The position numbers were made by a program, and so were the translations under genes. A stretch of 64,000 nt of DNA from Chitinophagaceae bacterium (GTDB taxonomy: Bacteria; Bacteroidota; Bacteroidia; Chitinophagales; Chitinophagaceae). The DNA is taken from contig CANCEU010000004.1 in assembly GCA_947375185.1 (NCBI GenBank), positions 1 to 64,000 of the forward strand, written 5' to 3'. Positions 48,002-56,252 of the stretch are shown in pieces. Numbering within the stretch: position 1 is the first letter of the stretch; each line of letters begins with the position of its first letter. The notes beneath the pieces are model-generated. The model made no database searches and was not told the DNA's origin. It saw nothing but the letters and a program-made list of their open reading frames with translations.

Positions 48002-49621
48002 TTGTATATGAAAATGTATTTTATTATAGCTAGTGTGTTGATAGCAGTAACAAGTAATGCCCAAATTTTAAAAGAAACTCAAGTCCAAACAAAGAATGGT
48101 GTAGTTGAAGGGATTAAAGAGACTAGTGGTATTTTGTCTTTTAAAGGAGTTCCATTTGCTACACCACCCGTTGGAGATAATCGTTGGAAAGCACCGCAGC
48201 CAGTAAAAAATTGGAACGACGTTTTGGCAACCAAGCAATTTGGTCCAAGAGGTATGCAAGCTCCTATTTTTGGAGACATGGGATTCCGTTCCAATGGCAT
48301 GAGTGAGGATTGTTTGTATTTAAATGTTTGGACACCAAATACAAATGTAAAATTACCCGTGCTGGTTTATTTTTATGGAGGCGGATTTGTTGCGGGCGAT
48401 GGATCCGAAGCACGCTATGATGGAGAAAGTATGGCAAAAAGAGGTATTGTTGCCATTACCGTAAATTATAGATTAGGTATTTTCGGATCTTTTGCACATC
48501 CTGAATTAAGTAATGAAACTAGTTATCATGGTTCAGGTAATTATGGTTTACTCGATCAAGCTGCAGCATTAAAATGGGTAAGTGAAAATATTGCATCTTT
48601 TGGAGGAGATCCAAAGCGAGTAACTATTGCTGGTGAATCAGCAGGGTCTGTTTCGGTGAGTGCACAAATGGTTTCACCTTTATCTAAAAATTTAATTGCT
48701 GGAGCGATAGGTGAAAGTGGCTCCATGTTAGGCACACTGCCTCCGCTACCTTTGACAGATGCTGAAAAAAATGGTATAGAATTTGCTAAACTAGTAGGCG
48801 CTAATTCTTTACAAGATTTAAGAAATATGCCTGCAGATAAATTATTAGAAGCCTCAATGAAGTTTGGACCTTTTAGATTTCCATCCACTATTGATGGATA
48901 TTTTTATCCAAAATCTCCCATTGAAATTTTTAAAGAAGGAGGGCAAGCGCATGTTCCATTACTTGTTGGTTGGAATTCTGAAGAAATGAATGCAAAAGCC
49001 ATCATGGGTAATGAAGCATTTACAAAGGATAATTTTGAAAAAGTGGTGAAGCAAATGTATGGCGAACATGCTGCTGAAATACTTGCTGTATATAAGGTTG
49101 ACAATGATGCAGATGTTGAAGAAGTGGCAACTAGTTTGGCAGGAGATCGTTTTATAGGATTTAGTACTTGGAGATGGTCCGACTTGCAAGCAAAAACAGG
49201 CGGAGATAATCCTGTTTACAGATATATGTATTCAAGACCAAGACCAGATATGGTCCCAGAAATGGGGGATGCTACACCCGGTTTAGCGGGTGGTGTACAA
49301 AAATCAAATGGTGCTCCAAAACCAGCGCCTGCAAAAGGCGCGGTTCACTCTGCGGAGATAGAATATGCAATGGGTAATTTGTACTATAATAAAGTGTATG
49401 CGTGGACCAAAGATGACTATGCTGTTTCATCAACCATGCAATCCTATTTTGCTAATTTTATAAAGACTGGTAACCCTAATGGAGATAAACTTTCAAAATG
49501 GTCTGCAACTAAAACGACTAATCCGGTCTCTATTATGCGCATTGATGTGAAATCAGTTTTACAACCAACAGCTCATGAGGCTAGATATCAATTATTAGAG
49601 CGACTAGCGGATAAGAAATAA
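48002..49621 (+). CDS. Secreted type B carboxylesterase
   Basis: Signal peptide; FKGVPFATPPVGDNRWKAPQP, EDCLYLNVWTP, YGGGFVAGDGS, GGDPKRVTIAGESAGSVSVSAQ. Confidence 0.92.
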   Translation: MYMKMYFIIASVLIAVTSNAQILKETQVQTKNGVVEGIKETSGILSFKGVPFATPPVGDNRWKAPQPVKNWNDVLATKQFGPRGMQAPIFGDMGFRSNGMSEDCLYLNVWTPNTNVKLPVLVYFYGGGFVAGDGSEARYDGESMAKRGIVAITVNYRLGIFGSFAHPELSNETSYHGSGNYGLLDQAAALKWVSENIASFGGDPKRVTIAGESAGSVSVSAQMVSPLSKNLIAGAIGESGSMLGTLPPLPLTDAEKNGIEFAKLVGANSLQDLRNMPADKLLEASMKFGPFRFPSTIDGYFYPKSPIEIFKEGGQAHVPLLVGWNSEEMNAKAIMGNEAFTKDNFEKVVKQMYGEHAAEILAVYKVDNDADVEEVATSLAGDRFIGFSTWRWSDLQAKTGGDNPVYRYMYSRPRPDMVPEMGDATPGLAGGVQKSNGAPKPAPAKGAVHSAEIEYAMGNLYYNKVYAWTKDDYAVSSTMQSYFANFIKTGNPNGDKLSKWSATKTTNPVSIMRIDVKSVLQPTAHEARYQLLERLADKK

Positions 49622-49623
49622 AA

Positions 49624-50361
49624 TTAAAATAATTTCTGTTCGTTTAATTCAGGGTAAAAAAATGATTCTTTGGGATTAAGTTCATTTCTGAAACTTTTTT
49701 TCAAAGTAAATGAAGTCATTAAATTTTCATCTATTTGATGATTTGCTAATTCCCTAATAGTTGTTTCATTTATATTTGGATCCAACCATGCATTTGCTTG
49801 TTCTTCATTTAAAATAGTTGGCATTCTTTTTTTCTTATTGTGTATTTGTTCCATTAAGGCATTTGCTTTTGTAGTAACAATTGAAAAAGTGTCCATTGTT
49901 TCGCCTGATTCAATATCAACCCAAGGTTGAAATATTCCAGCCATGAAAAAGAAGGGTTGGTCCTTTAAACTTATAAAATAAGGGTAGGCAATTTCTTTTT
50001 TTGCTCCTGTTGGTTTAAAATGTCTCCATTCATAAAAGCCACTTGACAAAACCAAGCATCGTCGTTTGAGTGTAGGTTGTTTGAAAAGTTTGCTTTCAAA
50101 AAGTCGCTCGGCAGTTGCATTTAAAGTATTAAACTTTTCACGCCCCTTCATAACATCTATGGTATTATTTACCCAGGGTGCAATGAGTTCCCAATGCCCT
50201 AGTGCTAAAGTAAAATCGTCTTGATTGGATTTTATAATTGGCCAATTTGCATATTCAAAACCACTTTGCAATCCGCGTTCTATAACTGGGAGTTCCTTGG
50301 TTTTTCCTTTTAGCTTTACCTTTGAGCCTTTTGCAATGGATATACTATTATAGTAGCACAT
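49624..50361 (-). CDS. SOS response-associated peptidase (SRAP/HMCES/YedK family)
   Basis: MCYYNS start exposes the catalytic Cys2; SGFYEWRHF, FSIVTTKANALMEQIHNKKKRMPTILNEEQANAWL. ORF-track start (50382) adds 7 residues ahead of the essential Cys. Confidence 0.9.
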   Translation of the reverse strand: MCYYNSISIAKGSKVKLKGKTKELPVIERGLQSGFEYANWPIIKSNQDDFTLALGHWELIAPWVNNTIDVMKGREKFNTLNATAERLFESKLFKQPTLKRRCLVLSSGFYEWRHFKPTGAKKEIAYPYFISLKDQPFFFMAGIFQPWVDIESGETMDTFSIVTTKANALMEQIHNKKKRMPTILNEEQANAWLDPNINETTIRELANHQIDENLMTSFTLKKSFRNELNPKESFFYPELNEQKLF

Positions 50362-50527
50362 GTTAGATTTTATAGAATACAAAATAAAGTAAACTTTCTA
50401 TCAACAAATCATTCTATCATATAAATATATTATTTAATAAGTAGAGTGTTTTCACATATATCTCGAAGTTTTTCGATATGTGGCACAATTGATATATTTT
50501 TAATCGATTCGTTTAAACATTTAAACT

Positions 50528-51271
50528 ATGATTTCAATCATGTTCAACAAGTATTTTATAAAATATACATTAGTATTAATTGCGATATGTTTTAATGTTA
50601 ATGTGTTTGCTCAATCTGCTATTCAAATTCAAAATAGCAAATTAAAAAAAGATAGATCAATTGTTGATTTTATAAATAACAATGTTTCTTTATTTGGAGC
50701 TTTGGATTTGTCAAAACAGTCAATTAATGATAATGGTATTACAGTTCCCATAAATTATTTATACAATTCAGTAAATAACAATGTATTTAAACCTGGTTAT
50801 AGTGGAGGATTCAGGATTGATGGAATTTGTAAAAATGAACATCATTACATGTTAAGTTTTGCAATTAATCGTTTAGCAACTGGAAGTTATTATGAGCATA
50901 AGTATTCGCTTTCTCCCTACACTGATGATTTTACTCATTTTAAAGCAGACAATGTATTTACTACTTTAAGTATTGCAGCACATTATAAATTGTTACTTCC
51001 AATTAACGAAATGAAAAAGTATAAATTTTATGCAGTAGCTGGCCCTAGCGTAGATTATAAAATTTCGAATATCAGCAATGAAAATTTATTAAATGGTGCA
51101 GGAAACAGGACCATTATTAATGGTGATTTAGGTGCAGAATTTGACAATAAAGGATACTATGTTTTATTCGCACATTATAAAATTGGCACTAACTTAAATC
51201 AATCATCAGTGCCAGTTCAATTAAATCGAATTGAAATTGGAATGAGCATTAAAGCAAAAGATTTATTCTAA
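50528..51271 (+). CDS. Secreted/outer-membrane beta-barrel protein, unknown function
   Basis: Signal peptide ending NVFAQ; beta-strand alternation FRIDGICKNEHHYMLSFAINR, FYAVAGPSVDYKI. Confidence 0.65.
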   Translation: MISIMFNKYFIKYTLVLIAICFNVNVFAQSAIQIQNSKLKKDRSIVDFINNNVSLFGALDLSKQSINDNGITVPINYLYNSVNNNVFKPGYSGGFRIDGICKNEHHYMLSFAINRLATGSYYEHKYSLSPYTDDFTHFKADNVFTTLSIAAHYKLLLPINEMKKYKFYAVAGPSVDYKISNISNENLLNGAGNRTIINGDLGAEFDNKGYYVLFAHYKIGTNLNQSSVPVQLNRIEIGMSIKAKDLF

Positions 51272-51294
51272 AAATATATAGCAAAAAAATAGCA

Positions 51295-51708
51295 ATGAAA
51301 AGATTATATAGTTTCATAATTGTATCTATTCTTATAAGTACAGTGAGTTGTAATAAAGAGGTTAGTAGTACTTCATCAGATGTCATGACTAATATGATTG
51401 CTAATAAAACCTGGTACTTGGATTATTCTATTACTGGTAATATTACTCAAAATTTTGTGGGACAATCAACTTATTTCATTACGTATTTGAAAGATGGAAC
51501 GACAAAGGATTCAGATGGTATCATTGGAACTTATACCATCAATAATAATAATGGAAAATATGAAATACAAGTTACTGCCAAAACCGTAAATGGAAATACA
51601 ACAAACTATAATCATGTTATTGAGTCTGTTGGAAATGTTAAAATGGTCCAATCATTTATTGCAACTGGACAAACAGTAAAAACTACCCTTTATTTTACCA
51701 GCAAATAA
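51295..51708 (+). CDS. Putative lipoprotein
   Basis: Lipobox ISTVSCNKEVSST; lipocalin-like size and NKTWYLDY start. Confidence 0.65.
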   Translation: MKRLYSFIIVSILISTVSCNKEVSSTSSDVMTNMIANKTWYLDYSITGNITQNFVGQSTYFITYLKDGTTKDSDGIIGTYTINNNNGKYEIQVTAKTVNGNTTNYNHVIESVGNVKMVQSFIATGQTVKTTLYFTSK

Positions 51709-51709
51709 T

Positions 51710-52498
51710 ATGAAATATATATTTTCTTTATTGGTATTTTGTTTTGTTAATTTATTTGCAACTGCGCAAAAATTAACATTTAAGGCGAATAATAATTATC
51801 TGGCTCCAGCAAATCCAGCATCTATTGTCACCAATGGGTTGTATTTATATTTAAATGCAATGGTTTATAGTGGTGGAAGAACATGGGTTGATTTAAGCCC
51901 CCTTCATAATAACGCTACCATTGGCGGTACAACATTGCCTACTTATTCATCCAGTCCTGCAAGTATATCTTTTGGTTATTCTCAATATGCAACAACTTCA
52001 AATAACAGTCTTTCATTTTCCAAGTCTGCTGCAACTTTTATTGCATGGATTAACCCGTCAATTACACAGCCAGATTATACCGGTATCATATTTAGTAGAG
52101 GAGGATATGGTAATCCCACAAGTCAGCCGCCAGCTACTGGATTAGATCTATTTCATAATAATTCGGTAGGGTATCATTGGAATGACCAGCCAAATAATTA
52201 CAATTGGAATTCAAATTTGTTTGTTCCCAATAATGCTTGGTCAATGGTGGTTATTGCAATTGAACCCAACTTGACAACAGCCTACTTATGTAATGCAAAT
52301 GGAATAAGATCTGCAGTAAATAATATTGCGAATGTTCCCTTGAATAATCTTAATTTTTTTATTGCATGTGATCCATTTAGTGTTAATACAAGAGTGTTTG
52401 CGGGGAAAATTGGCATTGCAATGATTTACAATACAACATTAACAAAGACGGAAATCACTTCCATTTTTAATGCTCAAAAACCTTTTTTTGGTTTATAG
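51710..52498 (+). CDS. Secreted LamG/concanavalin-A-like protein
   Basis: Signal peptide ...FATAQ; NGLYLYLNA...WVDLSPLHNNATIGG...FSRGGYGNPT...IAMIYNTTLTKTEITSIFNAQKPFFGL. Confidence 0.7.
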   Translation: MKYIFSLLVFCFVNLFATAQKLTFKANNNYLAPANPASIVTNGLYLYLNAMVYSGGRTWVDLSPLHNNATIGGTTLPTYSSSPASISFGYSQYATTSNNSLSFSKSAATFIAWINPSITQPDYTGIIFSRGGYGNPTSQPPATGLDLFHNNSVGYHWNDQPNNYNWNSNLFVPNNAWSMVVIAIEPNLTTAYLCNANGIRSAVNNIANVPLNNLNFFIACDPFSVNTRVFAGKIGIAMIYNTTLTKTEITSIFNAQKPFFGL

Positions 52499-52547
52499 AA
52501 TTTATAAAATTATATGATATTTAAAGATGATAATAATGGAGAAGATA

Positions 52548-55379
52548 ATGAAAAATTTTAAGGCAATAATTACAATGTTCGTGTTGATATTATTAAGTTG
52601 TCAATTGCAAGCACAGGTTAGTGGAGGAATATTTTTTCAAGCAGTGGCAAGAGATAATTTTTCAAATCCTGCAAAAGACAGAAAAATATACTTGCAATCT
52701 AGTATTATACAGTCCACGGCAAATGGAACCAAAGTATTAATTGAGGAGCATCAAACAACTACTGATGCCGCTGGAATTTTTAGTATCAGTATAGGTAATG
52801 GTACTAGAGTGGGAGGGACTGCTTCGGGTTTAGCAAATATTGATTGGGCCAATGGGCCCTTTTATTTAAACTTAAAAGTGGCAATCACACCTGTAGCGGC
52901 TGATGCAAGATGGAATTATAGTAATGAATGGATCGATATGGGGACTACTAATTTTGGTGCTGTTCCTTATGCATTATATTCATTAAATACAGGTGGGATT
53001 AGTCAAAAATTAAATATTGCAGATAGTTCAAAATATGTTACGCCAACAATGCTTTCTGCAAAAACTTTTGATACCACAAGTTTGTCTAACAGAATTAACT
53101 CAAAATTAGATACTACTAAATTGGGTGTAGCCAATGGAATTGCCACACTTAATTCATCTGGAATCATTCCTTCTAATCAATTACCACCAGTTACATTTTC
53201 TTCAACAAGTGTTGTAGCTAGTGATGCTGATATGACTGCTTTGTCTACTGCAATTGTTGGAAGCATAGCAATAAGAACTGATGTAAGTAAAAATTATGTT
53301 TTAAGTGCTTTGCCTGCTAGTAATTTGTCAAATTGGATTGAATTATTAACCCCAGGCGCTCCTGTGCAAACGGTGAATGGTTATTCAGGTTCAGTGAATT
53401 TAGCCAAATCAGATATAGGATTGAATAATGTTGATAATACAAATGATGTAAGTAAACCAGTTTCAAATTTGACACAAGCGGCTTTAAATTTAAAATTAGA
53501 TGCGAATAAGGTTGGTGCGGCAAATGGTACAGCAAGTTTGAATGCAGCAGGAAAAATACCAACGGATCAAATCCCTGCTATCTCATTTTCAAGTGTTAAA
53601 GTTTTAAGTAGTCAAGCGGCTATGTTGGGATTAAGTAGTGCAGTTGTGGGTAGTGTAGTTATTAGAACTGATGTCAATAAGAACTTTGTTTTAGCTGCAA
53701 GTGATCCAAGTGTTTTAGCAAATTGGATTGAATTATTAACGCCAGCTCCTCCAGTGCAATCCGTAAATGGGTATGCCGGCAATGTATCATTAGTAAAAGG
53801 GGATCTTGGGTTAGGGAATGTAGAAAATACAAGTGATGCGAACAAGGCAATTTCAACTGCAACTCAAAATGCTTTAAATTTAAAAGCAAATAGCACTGAT
53901 GTTAATACGGCATTAGCTCTAAAAGCGCCAATTGCTTCACCCACATTTACAGGAACCGTAACAACAAGTGCTATGAATACTGGTGCTATTAGTGCAACAA
54001 GTATTACATCACCTGTTTTAGCATCAACACCAATTAATTTATCTTATACAGGAACTAACATCAATTGGAATACAGGTTTAGGACTTAACGCAGCAATTAC
54101 ACTAACACAAAATAGCACTTTGAATTTTACAAGCTTACCTGTATCAGGGACCAATGGAACGCTTGTAATTACACAAGATGCAACAGGTGGTAGAACGTTG
54201 ACTTTGCCATCAACAACGAATAAAATTTTAGGTTCTACATCCACCACCTCAATACCATTGTCATCAGGTGCAGGTGTAAAAGATATTTTAAATTTCTACT
54301 ATGATGGAACTTCTTTTTATTGGAATATAGGACAAGGGTATGGACAAAATACAATACCTGCAACTACCAATTTACAATTAGGAGTTACTGGAACTTTACA
54401 AGTTTCAAACGGTGGTACTGGGGGGACGATATTCAACGGACTTATTAAGGGTAATGGAACAAGTGCTATGACAACTGCAATGGCATCGGTGGATTATCAA
54501 GCACCAATAACATTGACAACTACAGGAGTTGGTTCAGCAACATTTTCAGGATCTGTTTTAAATATACCTACTCCTTCGTCAAATTCAGCAGCTATTAATG
54601 CTGGGACATTAACTGGAACTACTTTAGCAACCAATGTGGTGAATTCAAGTTTAACAGGAGTGGGCACTATCACAAGTGGTACTTGGAGTGGAACAACTAT
54701 TGGAGTTGCTAATGGTGGAACTGGCGCATCAAATGCGGTAGGTGCAAGGACTAATTTAGGATTGGGTAATGTTGAAAATACTGCTTTAAGCACATGGACT
54801 GGCTCAAGTAATTTAACAACAGTTGGAAGTTTGAGTGCTGCTGGTAAGGCATTTTGGTTTCAAGATTTAATTCTTGGGTATGGAACAACTTTTGGGACCA
54901 TATCAACTGACGCTGCTGATGGCTCTAAGTATATTTCATTTTTACCAAAATATGGCGTAGAATCAACAAGACTTTGGCCATCAGGAAATGTGACCATACA
55001 GCATGGGGGGGCTTATACCGACAATGGCTATACTTTGGATGTTCAAGGAAATTCAATTGCAAAGTCATATAAAATGACAGTTCCAGCAGCCATTACAGCA
55101 ACAGCAACTACAAATATTGATTTGTCAACAGGGAATATGTTTAAAGTAAATTTAGGTGCAAACATAACTTCGCTAACATTTAGCAATGCAATTCCTGGAA
55201 CTTACATCATTGAGTTTATTCAGGATGGAACTGGAAATAGAACTTTAATATTTCCTGCAGCCTGGAAGTGGTCTGGTGGAACTACACCAACCATTACTTC
55301 AGCTGCAAATAAGATTGATATTGTAACAGTAATTTATGATGGTACTACTTATTTTGCATCCATTGTTCAAAACTTTTAA
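52548..55379 (+). CDS. Secreted phage-tail-fibre-like repeat protein
   Basis: Start at MKNFKAIITMFVLILLSCQLQAQ is more signal-peptide-like than 52527; two repeats ending VNGYxGxVxLxKxDxGLxNVxNTxD plus VANGGTGASNAVGARTNLGLGNVENT, motifs typical of tail fibres. Confidence 0.75.
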   Translation: MKNFKAIITMFVLILLSCQLQAQVSGGIFFQAVARDNFSNPAKDRKIYLQSSIIQSTANGTKVLIEEHQTTTDAAGIFSISIGNGTRVGGTASGLANIDWANGPFYLNLKVAITPVAADARWNYSNEWIDMGTTNFGAVPYALYSLNTGGISQKLNIADSSKYVTPTMLSAKTFDTTSLSNRINSKLDTTKLGVANGIATLNSSGIIPSNQLPPVTFSSTSVVASDADMTALSTAIVGSIAIRTDVSKNYVLSALPASNLSNWIELLTPGAPVQTVNGYSGSVNLAKSDIGLNNVDNTNDVSKPVSNLTQAALNLKLDANKVGAANGTASLNAAGKIPTDQIPAISFSSVKVLSSQAAMLGLSSAVVGSVVIRTDVNKNFVLAASDPSVLANWIELLTPAPPVQSVNGYAGNVSLVKGDLGLGNVENTSDANKAISTATQNALNLKANSTDVNTALALKAPIASPTFTGTVTTSAMNTGAISATSITSPVLASTPINLSYTGTNINWNTGLGLNAAITLTQNSTLNFTSLPVSGTNGTLVITQDATGGRTLTLPSTTNKILGSTSTTSIPLSSGAGVKDILNFYYDGTSFYWNIGQGYGQNTIPATTNLQLGVTGTLQVSNGGTGGTIFNGLIKGNGTSAMTTAMASVDYQAPITLTTTGVGSATFSGSVLNIPTPSSNSAAINAGTLTGTTLATNVVNSSLTGVGTITSGTWSGTTIGVANGGTGASNAVGARTNLGLGNVENTALSTWTGSSNLTTVGSLSAAGKAFWFQDLILGYGTTFGTISTDAADGSKYISFLPKYGVESTRLWPSGNVTIQHGGAYTDNGYTLDVQGNSIAKSYKMTVPAAITATATTNIDLSTGNMFKVNLGANITSLTFSNAIPGTYIIEFIQDGTGNRTLIFPAAWKWSGGTTPTITSAANKIDIVTVIYDGTTYFASIVQNF
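53130..53889 (+). repeat. Two tandem diverged ~390-bp (130-aa) repeats within tail-fibre-like gene
   Basis: ANGIATLNSSGIIPSNQLPPVTFSS...NWIELLTPGAPVQTVNGYSGSVNLAKSDIGLNNVDNTND vs ANGTASLNAAGKIPTDQIPAISFSS...NWIELLTPAPPVQSVNGYAGNVSLVKGDLGLGNVENTSD, offset 390 bp. Confidence 0.85.
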
Positions 55380-55382
55380 TTA

Positions 55383-56117
55383 ATGAAAAGGTTATTTATA
55401 TTTCTTCTTTTTATTTATGTTAATGGGCAATCTCAAATTGTGCCATTTAGCTTTGTAAAAAGGCCTGCTCCTGTAAATTTAAATACAATTGTTCCAGATG
55501 GACTTACTTTATATTTAGATGCAAATGTTTCATCAAGTTATAATTCAAACCATCCTAACATCTGGAATGATTTAAGTTCAAGTGGAGGTTATGCTGATTT
55601 GTATAATACATCTTATAGTAATTTAGGGGGTGGTTCAATAGCATTTAGTGGTGGTGCTTATGGAGATGTTATAAATTCTTCACTTAATAATACAGCTTAT
55701 ACAAAACAAGTATGGGTATATATTAATTATGCCGCTGATAATAATATTCTTAGTGGTGATTTTGGTTCCCTGCATTATTTGTATCCATATGGTACCAATA
55801 ATTACACTTCCGGACATACTTTTCCTCCTTCAGTATATAGTGCATCTCCAATAAGTTATAATGTTTGGAAAAATATAGTTGTAACTTTTGATAGCGGAAG
55901 TGGTGGATGGAATTTATATATAGATGGCGTTTTAGATGCCTCTAATACTACTGATACCAATCCTTTATCTGGTGTAGGTAAAATGTATTTAGGTGCATTT
56001 GGTGGAGGTTATAATTTAGAAGGGTATATTGGCCAAGTACTTGTTTATAATCGAGCATTAACTGCTGCAGAGGTTGTAAGAAATTTTAATGTTACAAAAA
56101 CAAGATTTGGCTTTTAA
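55383..56117 (+). CDS. Secreted LamG-domain protein
   Basis: Signal peptide; DGLTLYLDANVSSSYNSNHPNIWNDLSSSG...WNLYIDGVLDASN...GYIGQVLVYNRALTAAEVVRNFNVTKTRFGF. Confidence 0.78.
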   Translation: MKRLFIFLLFIYVNGQSQIVPFSFVKRPAPVNLNTIVPDGLTLYLDANVSSSYNSNHPNIWNDLSSSGGYADLYNTSYSNLGGGSIAFSGGAYGDVINSSLNNTAYTKQVWVYINYAADNNILSGDFGSLHYLYPYGTNNYTSGHTFPPSVYSASPISYNVWKNIVVTFDSGSGGWNLYIDGVLDASNTTDTNPLSGVGKMYLGAFGGGYNLEGYIGQVLVYNRALTAAEVVRNFNVTKTRFGF

Positions 56118-56252
56118 ATAAAAATTATTGAGGTAACGAATTAGATGATGGTTTTCATTTGTACCAATTTGTACTAGTGAAGTTGATTGCAATCAACGTA
56201 TTTTCAAGAGTTAAAATCATAATCTAATATTTCTTTAATTTTCTCTAATTAT

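Noticed and set aside
48556-48888. 110-aa minus-strand ORF
   Set aside because: Antisense to the type B carboxylesterase.
53130-53889. CRISPR or non-coding repeat array
   Set aside because: Repeats are in frame, ~390 bp, diverged and protein-coding; no spacer pattern.
54497-54793. 98-aa minus-strand ORF
   Set aside because: Antisense to low-complexity Thr/Ser/Gly-rich tail-fibre-like coding sequence.
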